DNA from: an uncultured bacterium
Lineage (GTDB): Bacteria; Verrucomicrobiota; Kiritimatiellia; UBA8416; CALETX01
Assembly (NCBI GenBank): GCA_937920455.1
Contig: CALETX010000008.1
Coordinates: 1 to 5,568 of the forward strand
Direction: 5' to 3'
DNA length: 5,568 nucleotides
Positions 1 to 5,568 of this stretch are shown one piece after another (the stretch's first letter is position 1; each line of letters opens with the position of its first letter). The notes under the pieces were generated by a model. It had not been told where the DNA came from and ran no database searches. It saw nothing but the letters and a program-made list of their open reading frames with translations. The position numbers and the translations under genes are program-made.

Positions 1-1154
1 ATCGCATAACACACGTAGTTGAGTCAACGACTGGCGGAGTGCGCCGGCACGTGGTGGATGTGTTGTCACATCTTGACCACCGTTCGTATGCCCCATCACT
101 CTTCTGCTCAATGACGAGGGACCATTTTTTTGAACACGACGCACAACAACTGGCAAATAGCGGAGTGGATGTTCGTTCATTTCCGATGAGGCGTGCCATC
201 AGTCCTGCAGCAGACCTGCGGGCTATCCTGGCTCTTAGATCCTTCCTCACAGAACAGAAACCAGCGCTTATCCACACGCACAGCACAAAGGCCGGAATAA
301 TTGGACGGGCCGCTGCCGCTCTTGCTGGTGTTTGCGCCGTTGTCCACACCCCACATGTATTCCCATTCCAGATCAGAACCCACATCCTTCTGAGGCTGGC
401 AGCAGCAGTGACAGAACTGGCCCTTTCCCGAACTACTTCAAAAATCATCTGCGTGTCGGAATCCGAAAAAGAAGCCGCAATCCGCGTCGGCATAAGCCCG
501 GGCAGACTCCTCGTGATCCGAAACGGCGTGGATAGTGAGGCGCTCGCCAGCCTTTCCACAGATCCCATCGAGACGCGTTGCCGACTGGGCATAGCCGCCT
601 CGGCCAATGTGGTCGGGTTCGTTGGCAGACTGGCGCCCCAGAAAGGAGTCGAGTATCTGATACGAGCAGCACCGCAGATACTCCGCGAGTTCCCCGGCAC
701 CACATTCCTCGCCGTCGGCGACGGCCCGATGAGAGAAAAACTTCTCCGAGAAGCAAGGCAGATGGGCGTTGCCTGTAACTGCGTTTTTCTTGGCGCGGTG
801 GCTGATGCCAGGTCAATAATAACGGCATTTACCGTTCTTGTCCTGCCCTCGCGGTGGGAAAGCGCGCCCTACGCGTTACTTGAGGCAATGGCTCTTGGTG
901 TTCCGGCGGTGGCATCAAGTGCTGGTGGTATCCCAGAGATTATCTCCTCACAAAACCTTGGAGTCGTCGTGCCCCCGGGGAATCCTCATGCCATCGCCCA
1001 AGCGGTTTGCTCCTTGCTTCGTGACCCACAGGGCAGGGAAGACATCGCAAGAGCGGCAAAAGAACATGTTCGCAACCGTTTCACTCTGAGCGCAATGATG
1101 TCCGCTTTGGAAAAACTTTATTCCGATCTTATTGACGGTCCAGAGAGAACGTAA
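1..1154 (+). CDS. Family 4 glycosyltransferase (GT-B fold), 5' end missing
   Basis: Transfers a sugar from a nucleotide-sugar donor to a growing glycan, probably a lipid-linked intermediate at the cytoplasmic face of the inner membrane. The frame is open from base 3 with no stop, and its first residues (RITHVVESTTGGVRRHV) form the usual GT4 N-terminal strand and Gly-rich loop, so the real start lies upstream and the GTG at 39 is internal. In visible numbering (first codon = base 3; 383 residues): acceptor-side HTHSTKAGIIGR at about 91-102 followed by VVHTPHVFPF, RNGVD at 173-177, VGFVGRLAPQKG opening the donor domain at about 204-215, GDGPM at 239-243, and the GT4 EX7E motif at E286/E294 within WESAPYALLEAMALGVP, then GGIPEI. 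Length is normal for the family (about 370-400), so only a few residues are missing. It ends in tandem stops (TAA TAG), 19 bases before the next gene. Donor and acceptor sugars cannot be told. The family assignment is firm; membership of a polysaccharide cluster is inferred from the ligase downstream. Confidence 0.93.
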   Translation, partial: RITHVVESTTGGVRRHVVDVLSHLDHRSYAPSLFCSMTRDHFFEHDAQQLANSGVDVRSFPMRRAISPAADLRAILALRSFLTEQKPALIHTHSTKAGIIGRAAAALAGVCAVVHTPHVFPFQIRTHILLRLAAAVTELALSRTTSKIICVSESEKEAAIRVGISPGRLLVIRNGVDSEALASLSTDPIETRCRLGIAASANVVGFVGRLAPQKGVEYLIRAAPQILREFPGTTFLAVGDGPMREKLLREARQMGVACNCVFLGAVADARSIITAFTVLVLPSRWESAPYALLEAMALGVPAVASSAGGIPEIISSQNLGVVVPPGNPHAIAQAVCSLLRDPQGREDIARAAKEHVRNRFTLSAMMSALEKLYSDLIDGPERT

Positions 1155-1156
1155 TA

Positions 1157-1168
1157 GAAGGAGCAGGA
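1157..1168 (+). promoter_or_regulatory. Ribosome binding site for the exported CBM-like protein
   Basis: GAAGGAG (1157-1163) lies 10 bases and AGGA (1165-1168) 5 bases before ATG 1174. Either pairs with the 16S anti-SD. This supports ATG 1174 over the in-frame TTG at 1132, which sits inside the upstream gene. Confidence 0.6.
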
Positions 1169-1173
1169 AGCTC

Positions 1174-1752
1174 ATGAAAACCAGGATGATGCTGTTACGA
1201 TTGACGGCTGCTGTGATCATGACCGCAGTTGCACCGGTCGGCCTGTGCGAGCGCATCTGCATTGAAGCCGAGACAGCCGAAAATCTCACCGCACCCATGA
1301 TAATCGTCGGCGCAACTACAACGAACGCGGAGAAGGTGAAGGCCGCGTCAGGCGACGCCTACCTTGAAATTCCAGAAGGAAGCGGAAACCCGCCCAAGGT
1401 CAACTCCGGCTCCGCAGTCTTCAGATTTACTGTTGAGAAGGACGGCGATTTTATCCTCTGGTGTCGCGTTTGGTGGAATGGCGAATGCAGTAACTCTTTC
1501 ACTATGCAGATTGATGATTCAGCGCCCTTCGCCTTCGGGCAGGACGGCACCTACAAAGCATGGCATTGGGTAAAGGCGCCCCCGAATCTGAAATGCCTCA
1601 AACTGACAAAGGGCGAGCATGTTCTTATCGTCTCCAACCGCGAAGATGGTGTTAAACTAGACCAGATTCTTCTCACTACCGACAGGAAATATGTGCCTGT
1701 GGATGTCGAAACACCTTCCGGAATAAGATCCGCCAATGCGGAGAGCAAATGA
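1174..1752 (+). CDS. Small exported carbohydrate-binding-module-like beta-sandwich protein
   Basis: Predicted secreted protein of 192 residues. The ATG at 1174 is chosen because it has an SD sequence and begins a signal peptide: basic n-region MKTRMMLLR, hydrophobic core about 10-24, cleavage probably near residue 25. The cleavage site is not a clear AxA, and 'VGLC' is a poor lipobox because Leu precedes Cys. The mature part starts ICIEAE and runs to about 178 as one domain. It resembles CBM6/CBM35- or malectin-like beta-sandwiches: an IEAE opening strand, SGDAYLEIP at about 59-67, VFRFTVEKDGDFILWCRVWW at about 82-101, a Trp/Tyr-rich stretch YKAWHWV at 127-133, and the terminal KGEHVLIVSNREDGVKLDQILLTTD at about 146-170. 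No catalytic module is attached. It lies between a glycosyltransferase and an O-antigen ligase-family gene, so it may bind or organise the exported glycan; this is inference. Ligand unknown. The fold call is moderately confident; export is likely. Confidence 0.72.
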   Translation: MKTRMMLLRLTAAVIMTAVAPVGLCERICIEAETAENLTAPMIIVGATTTNAEKVKAASGDAYLEIPEGSGNPPKVNSGSAVFRFTVEKDGDFILWCRVWWNGECSNSFTMQIDDSAPFAFGQDGTYKAWHWVKAPPNLKCLKLTKGEHVLIVSNREDGVKLDQILLTTDRKYVPVDVETPSGIRSANAESK

Positions 1753-1770
1753 TCAAGTGCGATGAATTTT

Positions 1771-1775
1771 GGGAG
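1771..1775 (+). promoter_or_regulatory. Ribosome binding site deciding a GTG start
   Basis: GGGAG sits 5 bases before GTG 1781. The alternative TTG start at 1769 would overlap this SD, and the frame has a stop at 1763-1765, so GTG 1781 is the best start. Confidence 0.6.
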
Positions 1776-1780
1776 ATCCT

Positions 1781-3022
1781 GTGGCCATTGCTGCGTTGAC
1801 GAATAATCTGTTGAAATGGGGAGTGCTGGCCATCGTCATTCTGGGACCTCTTCAGGTGGGAATCGAGGTGGCCCCAAAAATCCATCTGTCGCTTGTAGAT
1901 CCCGTAATCTGGTCCTTGTTTGCCCTGTGGCTTTACGATTGCGTCACAAGGCGATGTGTTAAGCGATTTCGGGTCGAGCCGGCCCTAGGCCTGTTTCTCG
2001 TGCTCGTGGCAGTGGCAACAATTCGAATCCCTCCAAAACTACGCTCCATCAAGGAAGCGGTCCAAATGTTCGAGTATTTCGGAGCTGCATGGCTTATGGT
2101 TCGGTCACATACGAGATCATGGCGCGAGATGCGCAATCTGCTCGTGGCAATATCGGCCATCGCATCGGGAGTGCTTGCGGTAGCCCTTTGGCAATATTTT
2201 GCCGACACAGAGGCGGCTTTTCTCGTTCGTGGCACATTTGCCAACCGAAATGCCTTGGGGGGTTATCTGGGTATGGTTGTGCCGCTGCTCTTTTCCGTGG
2301 CGCTTCATGCGCCATCCGCGGCATGGCGGATATGGGCTGCAGTTATCGTGGCTGCCGGAATCGTTGTCCTTCTTTCCGGCGGTGCAGCTCTGGCCATCAC
2401 GGCAGGGTGTCTTGCAGTAGCCGCCGCGAAGGGACGATGGCATCTTGTCGTCACCACAGTCTGCGTAGGGCTCCTGGCTATTGGCATCCTGCCATATTTG
2501 CCGCGAGACAATGCCCGCGTTTTGTACGAATCCATCAGATTCTGCGACGATGAAGGAAACATTTCCCAGCGTTACATTGAATGGCAGGCTGCCGGGACGA
2601 TGATCGCCGAATTCCCATGGCGTGGCGTGGGTCCAGATCTTTATCAGGAAAACATAGGCTCATACTACGGCACACTGCCTAACCCCCCTTGTGAAACGTC
2701 GGAACACGACTCCCAAAACCTTTATCTGGTAATCGGTTCCAGTATGGGGATTCCAGCGCTTCTTGCCTTCATTTCGATTCTGACTGGTGGCATGACATCC
2801 GGCTTTATCCGCGCAGCGAACTGTCGCATGCCGTGGGCTTGCGCTGCTTATTGGGGGGTCGTCGGCTCGTTGATTTCGTTTGCGGTAGCCTCCATATGGA
2901 GTCCGCTTCTAGTCAGAGGAGTGGGAATTCTGTTGGCAGTACTGTTGGCCCTGGCGCACGCCGACATATCAGACGAGGACGAGTCCAATAACTGGAGCGG
3001 GCGACGGGAATCGAACCCGTGA
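1781..3022 (+). CDS. O-antigen ligase / polymerase family membrane protein (Wzy_C/WaaL-like)
   Basis: Inner-membrane protein of 413 residues, about 11-12 predicted helices (about 13-30, 37-54, 66-82, 95-107, 118-138, 159-177, 183-200, 203-217, 221-239, 314-335, 352-372, 376-393). A large non-membrane loop at about 240-313 is expected to face the periplasm. Family hallmarks: RGTFANRNALGGYLGMVVPL at 150-169, QRYIEWQAAGTMIAEFPWRGVGPDLY at about 263-288, and EHDSQNLYLVIGSSMGIPALLAF at about 308-330. R264 and H309 are candidates for the Arg and His that matter in WaaL enzymes. Proteins of this superfamily transfer undecaprenyl-linked glycan to lipid A core or protein, or polymerise repeat units; which applies here cannot be read. 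The SRG motif common after the central helices reads SGGAAL (199-204). The gene starts at GTG with a good SD, 28 bases after the upstream stop. Its last residues (WSGRRESNP) and stop codon are encoded by the antisense of the tRNA-Gly gene. Confidence 0.88.
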   Translation: MAIAALTNNLLKWGVLAIVILGPLQVGIEVAPKIHLSLVDPVIWSLFALWLYDCVTRRCVKRFRVEPALGLFLVLVAVATIRIPPKLRSIKEAVQMFEYFGAAWLMVRSHTRSWREMRNLLVAISAIASGVLAVALWQYFADTEAAFLVRGTFANRNALGGYLGMVVPLLFSVALHAPSAAWRIWAAVIVAAGIVVLLSGGAALAITAGCLAVAAAKGRWHLVVTTVCVGLLAIGILPYLPRDNARVLYESIRFCDDEGNISQRYIEWQAAGTMIAEFPWRGVGPDLYQENIGSYYGTLPNPPCETSEHDSQNLYLVIGSSMGIPALLAFISILTGGMTSGFIRAANCRMPWACAAYWGVVGSLISFAVASIWSPLLVRGVGILLAVLLALAHADISDEDESNNWSGRRESNP

Positions 3023-3066
3023 TTCCAGCTTGGAAGGCTGGAGCTTTACCACTAAGCAACGCCCGC
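2993..3066 (-). tRNA. tRNA-Gly, anticodon UCC, with encoded CCA
   Basis: Read on the minus strand from 3066, the acceptor arms GCGGGCG (3066-3060) and CGCCCGC (3003-2997) pair perfectly. The D arm is GCUU/AAGC around AGUGGUA. The anticodon stem CCAGC/GCUGG holds the loop CUUCCAA, giving anticodon UCC (reads GGA and GGG, Gly). The T arm is ACGGG-UUCGAUU-CCCGU. The discriminator is U and the CCA end is encoded in DNA (2995-2993). All stems are intact, so the gene looks functional. It points against every protein gene here and overlaps the end of the O-antigen ligase gene by 30 bases. A TTGACG-16-GATAAG promoter lies just upstream. I see no hairpin with a T-run downstream on its strand. Confidence 0.97.
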
Positions 3067-3081
3067 GTAAGGCTTGCTCTT

Positions 3082-3109
3082 CTTATCAAACCACAGCCCA
3101 CCGCGTCAA
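3082..3109 (-). promoter_or_regulatory. Candidate sigma-70-type promoter for tRNA-Gly
   Basis: On the minus strand, TTGACG (3109-3104; 5 of 6 to consensus) is followed after 16 bases by GATAAG (3087-3082; 4 of 6). Transcription would start near 3075, leaving a leader of about 9 bases before the tRNA 5' end at 3066. Position and orientation fit; no experimental support. Confidence 0.55.
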
Positions 3110-3155
3110 TATCCGGCTCACCTTCAAATGGAGCAGGCCTGGCATCTTATATTTG

Positions 3156-3183
3156 TTGACTTACGCTGACAAAACCCAATGAT
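3156..3183 (+). promoter_or_regulatory. Candidate sigma-70-type promoter for the sugar-dehydrogenase operon
   Basis: TTGACT (3156-3161; 5 of 6 to consensus) is followed after 16 bases by AATGAT (3178-3183; 4 of 6). The start would be near 3190, about 25 bases before ATG 3215. That agrees with translation from 3215 rather than from the ATGs at 3179/3182. A 5-base inverted repeat, TTTGT (3152-3156) and ACAAA (3169-3173), flanks the -35 and could be an operator half-site pair; it is too short to trust alone. Confidence 0.4.
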
Positions 3184-3201
3184 GAAAGTGGCGTTTTGTG
3201 G

Positions 3202-3208
3202 AAGGGAG
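3202..3208 (+). promoter_or_regulatory. Ribosome binding site deciding the start of the first dehydrogenase
   Basis: AAGGGAG lies 6 bases before ATG 3215. The earlier in-frame ATGs at 3179 and 3182 have no SD, and would add a 12-residue stretch (MMKVAFCGREQN) ahead of the Rossmann strand. Confidence 0.65.
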
Positions 3209-3214
3209 CAGAAT

Positions 3215-4273
3215 ATGGCTAAGCCGAATCGCTCGGTCAGAATGGCCGTCATAGGGTACGGATTTGCTGGCCGCTCCTTTCACAGCTATCTCATCGGCCT
3301 GGTGCCCCAACTCGAACTGCGGGGCATTGCCTCCCGCGACGCACAAACACGCGAGCGCATCAGAAGGGAAAGAGGCTGCAAGGCATATGAAAGCTTCGAT
3401 CAGGTTCTCGCCGACCCCGATGTGGACGCCGTGGTTCTGGCGACGCCAAACAGCACACATGCCGAAATGGCAATTGCCGCATTGCGCGCCGGCAAACATG
3501 TCGTCACCGACAAGGTCATGGCTCTCACTCAAGCCGACTGCCTAAAAATGATCGAAGAAGCCAGCAGAGCAAGAAGGATTCTAACTGTTTTTCAGAACAG
3601 GCGCTGGGACGGCGATTTTCTGACTCTGAAAAAACTGTTGGCTGAAGGCCGGCTGGGAAGTCTCAGGTGGCTGGAAATGGCGTGGCAGGGATTCGGAGCG
3701 TGGGGAGGCTGGCGCGGCCGACGCGATATGGGCGGCGGAAAACTGTACGATCTTGGCGCCCACATGATTGATCAGGCGATCCAGCTATTCAATGACGATC
3801 CCGTGAATGTCTTCGCGCGCATGCATTACGATCTGCCCGGCACGGATGTCGAGAGCCATGCTATGGTTGTGATCGAGTTTGCTGGAGGCCAAACAGCGGT
3901 ATGCGATGTTTCTGCTCTGGCCGCCATTCCCAAGCCGCGGTTCCATGCGTTCGGCACCGCCGGCACTTTCAGGAAATACGGACTTGACCCGCAGGAACAG
4001 GCCATGATCAATGGAGACATTGACTCTGCAAGCGAGGATCCTTCCAACTATGGCCGCCTTCATGACGGCAAGAGCGAAACCATAATACCAACGATTCCAG
4101 GGAGATGGCGGTCGTTTTACGAAAATTTCGCCGACGCCGTGCTGAACGGGGCCCCTTTGGCGGTTGACCCGCTGAGCGTAACCAGATCAGTGCGCGTTAT
4201 AGAAGCCGCGTTTACGTCTGCAAAAGAGGGCCGCGTTGTCAGTCTGAACAAACGAGCAGAAAGGAATCCTTAA
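3215..4273 (+). CDS. Gfo/Idh/MocA family NAD(P)-dependent sugar oxidoreductase
   Basis: Cytoplasmic dehydrogenase of 352 residues, normal for the family. The N-terminal Rossmann domain (about 8-125) has strand VRMAVIGYGFAGRSFH with GxGxxG at 14-19. The second strand ends GIASRD (S40, R41), a pattern that often goes with NADP(H). The C-terminal alpha/beta domain carries TVFQNRRWDGDFLTLKKLL (124-142) and GGGKLYDLGAHMIDQAIQLF (173-192). K100 is the usual catalytic lysine; D179 and H183 of DLGAH fit the substrate/catalytic motif, with D186 next to it. The family's EKP motif reads DKV (99-101), so the proline is replaced by valine; DKP is known in YdgJ/YhhX-type members, and GYGFAGRSFH is also like that branch. 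Members oxidise or reduce a ring hydroxyl of sugars, inositols or glycosides. The substrate is not readable here. First gene of an apparent three-gene unit; the next starts 3 bases after its stop. Confidence 0.93.
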   Translation: MAKPNRSVRMAVIGYGFAGRSFHSYLIGLVPQLELRGIASRDAQTRERIRRERGCKAYESFDQVLADPDVDAVVLATPNSTHAEMAIAALRAGKHVVTDKVMALTQADCLKMIEEASRARRILTVFQNRRWDGDFLTLKKLLAEGRLGSLRWLEMAWQGFGAWGGWRGRRDMGGGKLYDLGAHMIDQAIQLFNDDPVNVFARMHYDLPGTDVESHAMVVIEFAGGQTAVCDVSALAAIPKPRFHAFGTAGTFRKYGLDPQEQAMINGDIDSASEDPSNYGRLHDGKSETIIPTIPGRWRSFYENFADAVLNGAPLAVDPLSVTRSVRVIEAAFTSAKEGRVVSLNKRAERNP

Positions 4274-4276
4274 GAT

Positions 4277-5026
4277 ATGGCAGCCCCGCCGGTCGGCTCG
4301 CAACTTCTGGTTTTCGGCAAGAAATACAACACGGACACGGATGCGGATCTGATTCTGGATGCAGTGGCCGCCGCTGGCTATGAGGCAGTGGAATCCGGCC
4401 CGAAAGATCCCAACGCCTTCCGCCGCAAACTGGAGCAAAGAAACCTGAGGTTCGGAGGAATGCATGTTGGCCTCAAACAACTGCTGGACGTCAAGCCAGT
4501 CATCCGATACCTGGACGCCCTCAACGGCCGGGATGTCTGCAACTCGGGTTTTATGACATGGGAATCGCGCTCCATGCGGGATTATAAAGAAGGAATTGCT
4601 ATCTTGAACAAGGCAGGCCGGGAGCTGCGCAAGCACGGCATCCATCTCCATTACCACAATCACGATTTCGAGTTCCAGAGGGTTGCTGAAAACAAAACCG
4701 GCATGGACATCCTCATCCAAGAACTCGACCCTGAAGCAGCGGATTTGTGTGTTGATGTCGCGTGGGTGCTTCGGGGCGGAAGCGATCCTGCAGAGTTCCT
4801 GAGCAGGCATGCTGACGCCGTCGGATACCTCCATTTCAAGGATTGGAACGGATCTCAGTGGGTTGAACTTGGAAGGGGCAAGGTTGACTTTGCCCGCATA
4901 ATGCAGGTCATTCCAAACCTTCGGAAGGCGCGCTGGATTATGATCGAGCAGGACGACACCAGCATCGAGCCAATCGAAAGCGCAACCATCAGCAGACGGT
5001 TTCTCAAGGAAAAATTCGGTTATTGA
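4277..5026 (+). CDS. Sugar phosphate isomerase/epimerase-family TIM-barrel protein
   Basis: Cytoplasmic protein of 249 residues in the AP-endonuclease-2-like TIM-barrel family that includes IolE, tagatose epimerases and YcjR. Its members are metal-dependent isomerases, epimerases or lyases acting on keto-sugars or inosose. Visible signatures: early barrel strand AAGYEAVES (32-40), GGMHVG (60-65), the hallmark LHYHNHDFEF (124-133), LCVDVAWV (157-164), VGYLHFKDW (182-190) and IMIEQDD (221-227). From family knowledge the likely divalent-metal ligands are E132, D160, H186 and E224, all present, so it looks active. The ATG is 3 bases after the preceding stop; AGAAAGGA at 4258-4265 is a rather distant SD (11 bases), so translational coupling is plausible. 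It lies between two Gfo/Idh/MocA genes, which points to a keto-sugar substrate. Despite the family name, a phosphorylated substrate should not be assumed. Confidence 0.9.
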   Translation: MAAPPVGSQLLVFGKKYNTDTDADLILDAVAAAGYEAVESGPKDPNAFRRKLEQRNLRFGGMHVGLKQLLDVKPVIRYLDALNGRDVCNSGFMTWESRSMRDYKEGIAILNKAGRELRKHGIHLHYHNHDFEFQRVAENKTGMDILIQELDPEAADLCVDVAWVLRGGSDPAEFLSRHADAVGYLHFKDWNGSQWVELGRGKVDFARIMQVIPNLRKARWIMIEQDDTSIEPIESATISRRFLKEKFGY

Positions 5027-5030
5027 CAAT

Positions 5031-5037
5031 AAGGAGG
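5031..5037 (+). promoter_or_regulatory. Strong ribosome binding site for a GTG-started gene
   Basis: AAGGAGG, a near-perfect SD, lies 7 bases before GTG 5045. It fixes the start of the last gene, which has no ATG before the Rossmann motif. Confidence 0.75.
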
Positions 5038-5044
5038 CACAAAC

Positions 5045-5568
5045 GTGAGCGGGAAGAAACGGGGCGCCGTGATAGGCATCGGTGGAATAGGAATGTGGCA
5101 TGGCGAAATGATGCAGGCCACCGGCAGAATTGAGGTCACAGCCGTATGCGATGTTAACGAGACGTTGCGGCAAAAGGCGGCGGACAAGTTTCCAAACGCG
5201 ACATTTTATCCTTCCCACAAGGAAATGCTGGCGCGGGAAAAACCTGATATAACCGCCGTCGTGACGCCACACAATCTCCATGCGCCCATCGCAGTCGAGG
5301 CGCTTAAGGCAGGATCGAATGTCATCGTGGAAAAGCCGATGGCAACACGCTACGAGGACGCACTCGCCATGATTAGGGCAGCCCGCCGCGCGAAACGATC
5401 ACTCACCGTCTTTCATAACAGACGGCTCGACGGCTGGTTTCTGGCCGCAATGTCCGTCATCAAGTCAGGCATACTGGGTGAAATAATCGAAATGCAATCG
5501 TCCATTAACTACAAGCCTTCTCCAGCCACGTGGAGGGGATGGAAAGAGGCAAGCGGTGGGATTCTTTT
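5045..5568 (+). CDS. Second Gfo/Idh/MocA family oxidoreductase, 3' end beyond the window
   Basis: The first 174 residues of a sugar dehydrogenase, uninterrupted to the window end; about half of a typical family member is missing. GTG start with a near-perfect SD. The Rossmann strand RGAVIGIGGIGMWH has GxGxxG at 11-16. The second strand ends VTAVCDV with Asp at 36, typical of NAD(H) preference. VVTPHNLHAPIAVEAL (72-87) and NVIVEKPMAT (92-101) carry the canonical EKP motif (96-98) with the catalytic lysine K97. LTVFHNRRLDGWFL (120-133) matches the equivalent segment of the first dehydrogenase (LTVFQNRRWDGDFL), so the two are paralogues of one subfamily. The histidine motif (GG.L.DLG.H) would come just after the cut; the last visible residues, ASGGIL, are its beginning. 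It starts 18 bases after the isomerase-family gene, in the same apparent operon. Confidence 0.9.
   Translation, partial: MSGKKRGAVIGIGGIGMWHGEMMQATGRIEVTAVCDVNETLRQKAADKFPNATFYPSHKEMLAREKPDITAVVTPHNLHAPIAVEALKAGSNVIVEKPMATRYEDALAMIRAARRAKRSLTVFHNRRLDGWFLAAMSVIKSGILGEIIEMQSSINYKPSPATWRGWKEASGGIL

Noticed and set aside
1132..1173. TTG start at 1132 for the exported protein
   Set aside because: It would put 14 charged residues before the signal peptide and overlap the upstream gene; ATG 1174 has an SD.
2089..2553. 154-codon plus-strand frame inside the ligase gene
   Set aside because: Overlaps the membrane protein in another frame; the product is rich in Arg, Cys, Ser and Gly with no domain, and it has no own SD.
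2953..2962. GGCG-CA-CGCC inverted repeat as a terminator for the tRNA
   Set aside because: The loop is only 2 bases, or the stem only 3 pairs, and no T-run follows on either strand.
3134..3141. Palindrome CAGGCCTG as an operator
   Set aside because: Only 8 bases, does not extend outward, and is expected by chance in DNA of this composition.
3179..3214. ATG at 3179 (or 3182) as start of the first dehydrogenase
   Set aside because: No SD, overlaps the likely -10 element, and adds residues not expected before the Rossmann strand; ATG 3215 has a good SD.
4187..5281. Long open frame on the minus strand, 364 codons, the same length as some real genes here
   Set aside because: It lies antisense to the end of the first dehydrogenase, the whole isomerase-family gene and the start of the second dehydrogenase, all of which have clear family motifs. 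Its translation shows no recognisable domain and has a low-order Cys/His/Arg-rich composition typical of a shadow frame.
1..5568. CRISPR array, insertion sequence, phage or defence system
   Set aside because: No regularly spaced repeats, transposase or integrase motifs, or terminal inverted repeats seen; all coding space is explained by sugar and polysaccharide genes and one tRNA.

Overview
The window looks like chromosomal or metagenome-assembled DNA from a free-living Gram-negative-type bacterium. Base composition is moderately G+C-rich. The combination of (i) a secreted carbohydrate-binding-module-like protein ending in 'EDGVKLDQILLTTD', (ii) a polysaccharide assembly cluster and (iii) tightly packed Gfo/Idh/MocA dehydrogenase and TIM-barrel sugar isomerase genes is typical of Planctomycetota, Verrucomicrobiota, Lentisphaerota and similar carbohydrate-degrading lineages. 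That placement is an inference from gene content, not from a phylogenetic marker.

Layout. Left module (1-3022, + strand): a 5'-truncated family 4 glycosyltransferase, a small exported beta-sandwich protein, and a polytopic O-antigen ligase/polymerase-family protein. The gaps are 19 and 28 bases, so they look co-transcribed. Together they suggest cell-surface or exported polysaccharide synthesis: sugar transfer in the cytoplasm, ligation or polymerisation across the membrane, and a secreted protein that may bind the product. Junction (2993-3214): a complete tRNA-Gly(UCC) on the - strand. Its 3' end and encoded CCA overlap the last 30 bases of the ligase gene antisense, so the ligase's C-terminal tail and stop codon are written in tRNA sequence. 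A 148-base spacer follows, with a candidate promoter for the tRNA on one strand and for the next operon on the other. Right module (3215-5568, + strand): a Gfo/Idh/MocA oxidoreductase, a sugar phosphate isomerase/epimerase-family TIM barrel, and a second Gfo/Idh/MocA oxidoreductase cut by the window end. The gaps are 3 and 18 bases.

How the genes may work together. The right module has the gene complement of an oxidise / rearrange / reduce sugar pathway passing through a keto-sugar, as in characterised keto-glycoside routes (E. coli ycjQRS, levoglucosan lgd genes). The two dehydrogenases differ at the end of the second Rossmann strand (Ser-Arg versus Asp), which suggests different NADP/NAD preference. 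This cassette and the tRNA/ligase overlap are the two most interesting points. No mobile element, CRISPR array, phage gene or clearly novel defence-type system is visible.
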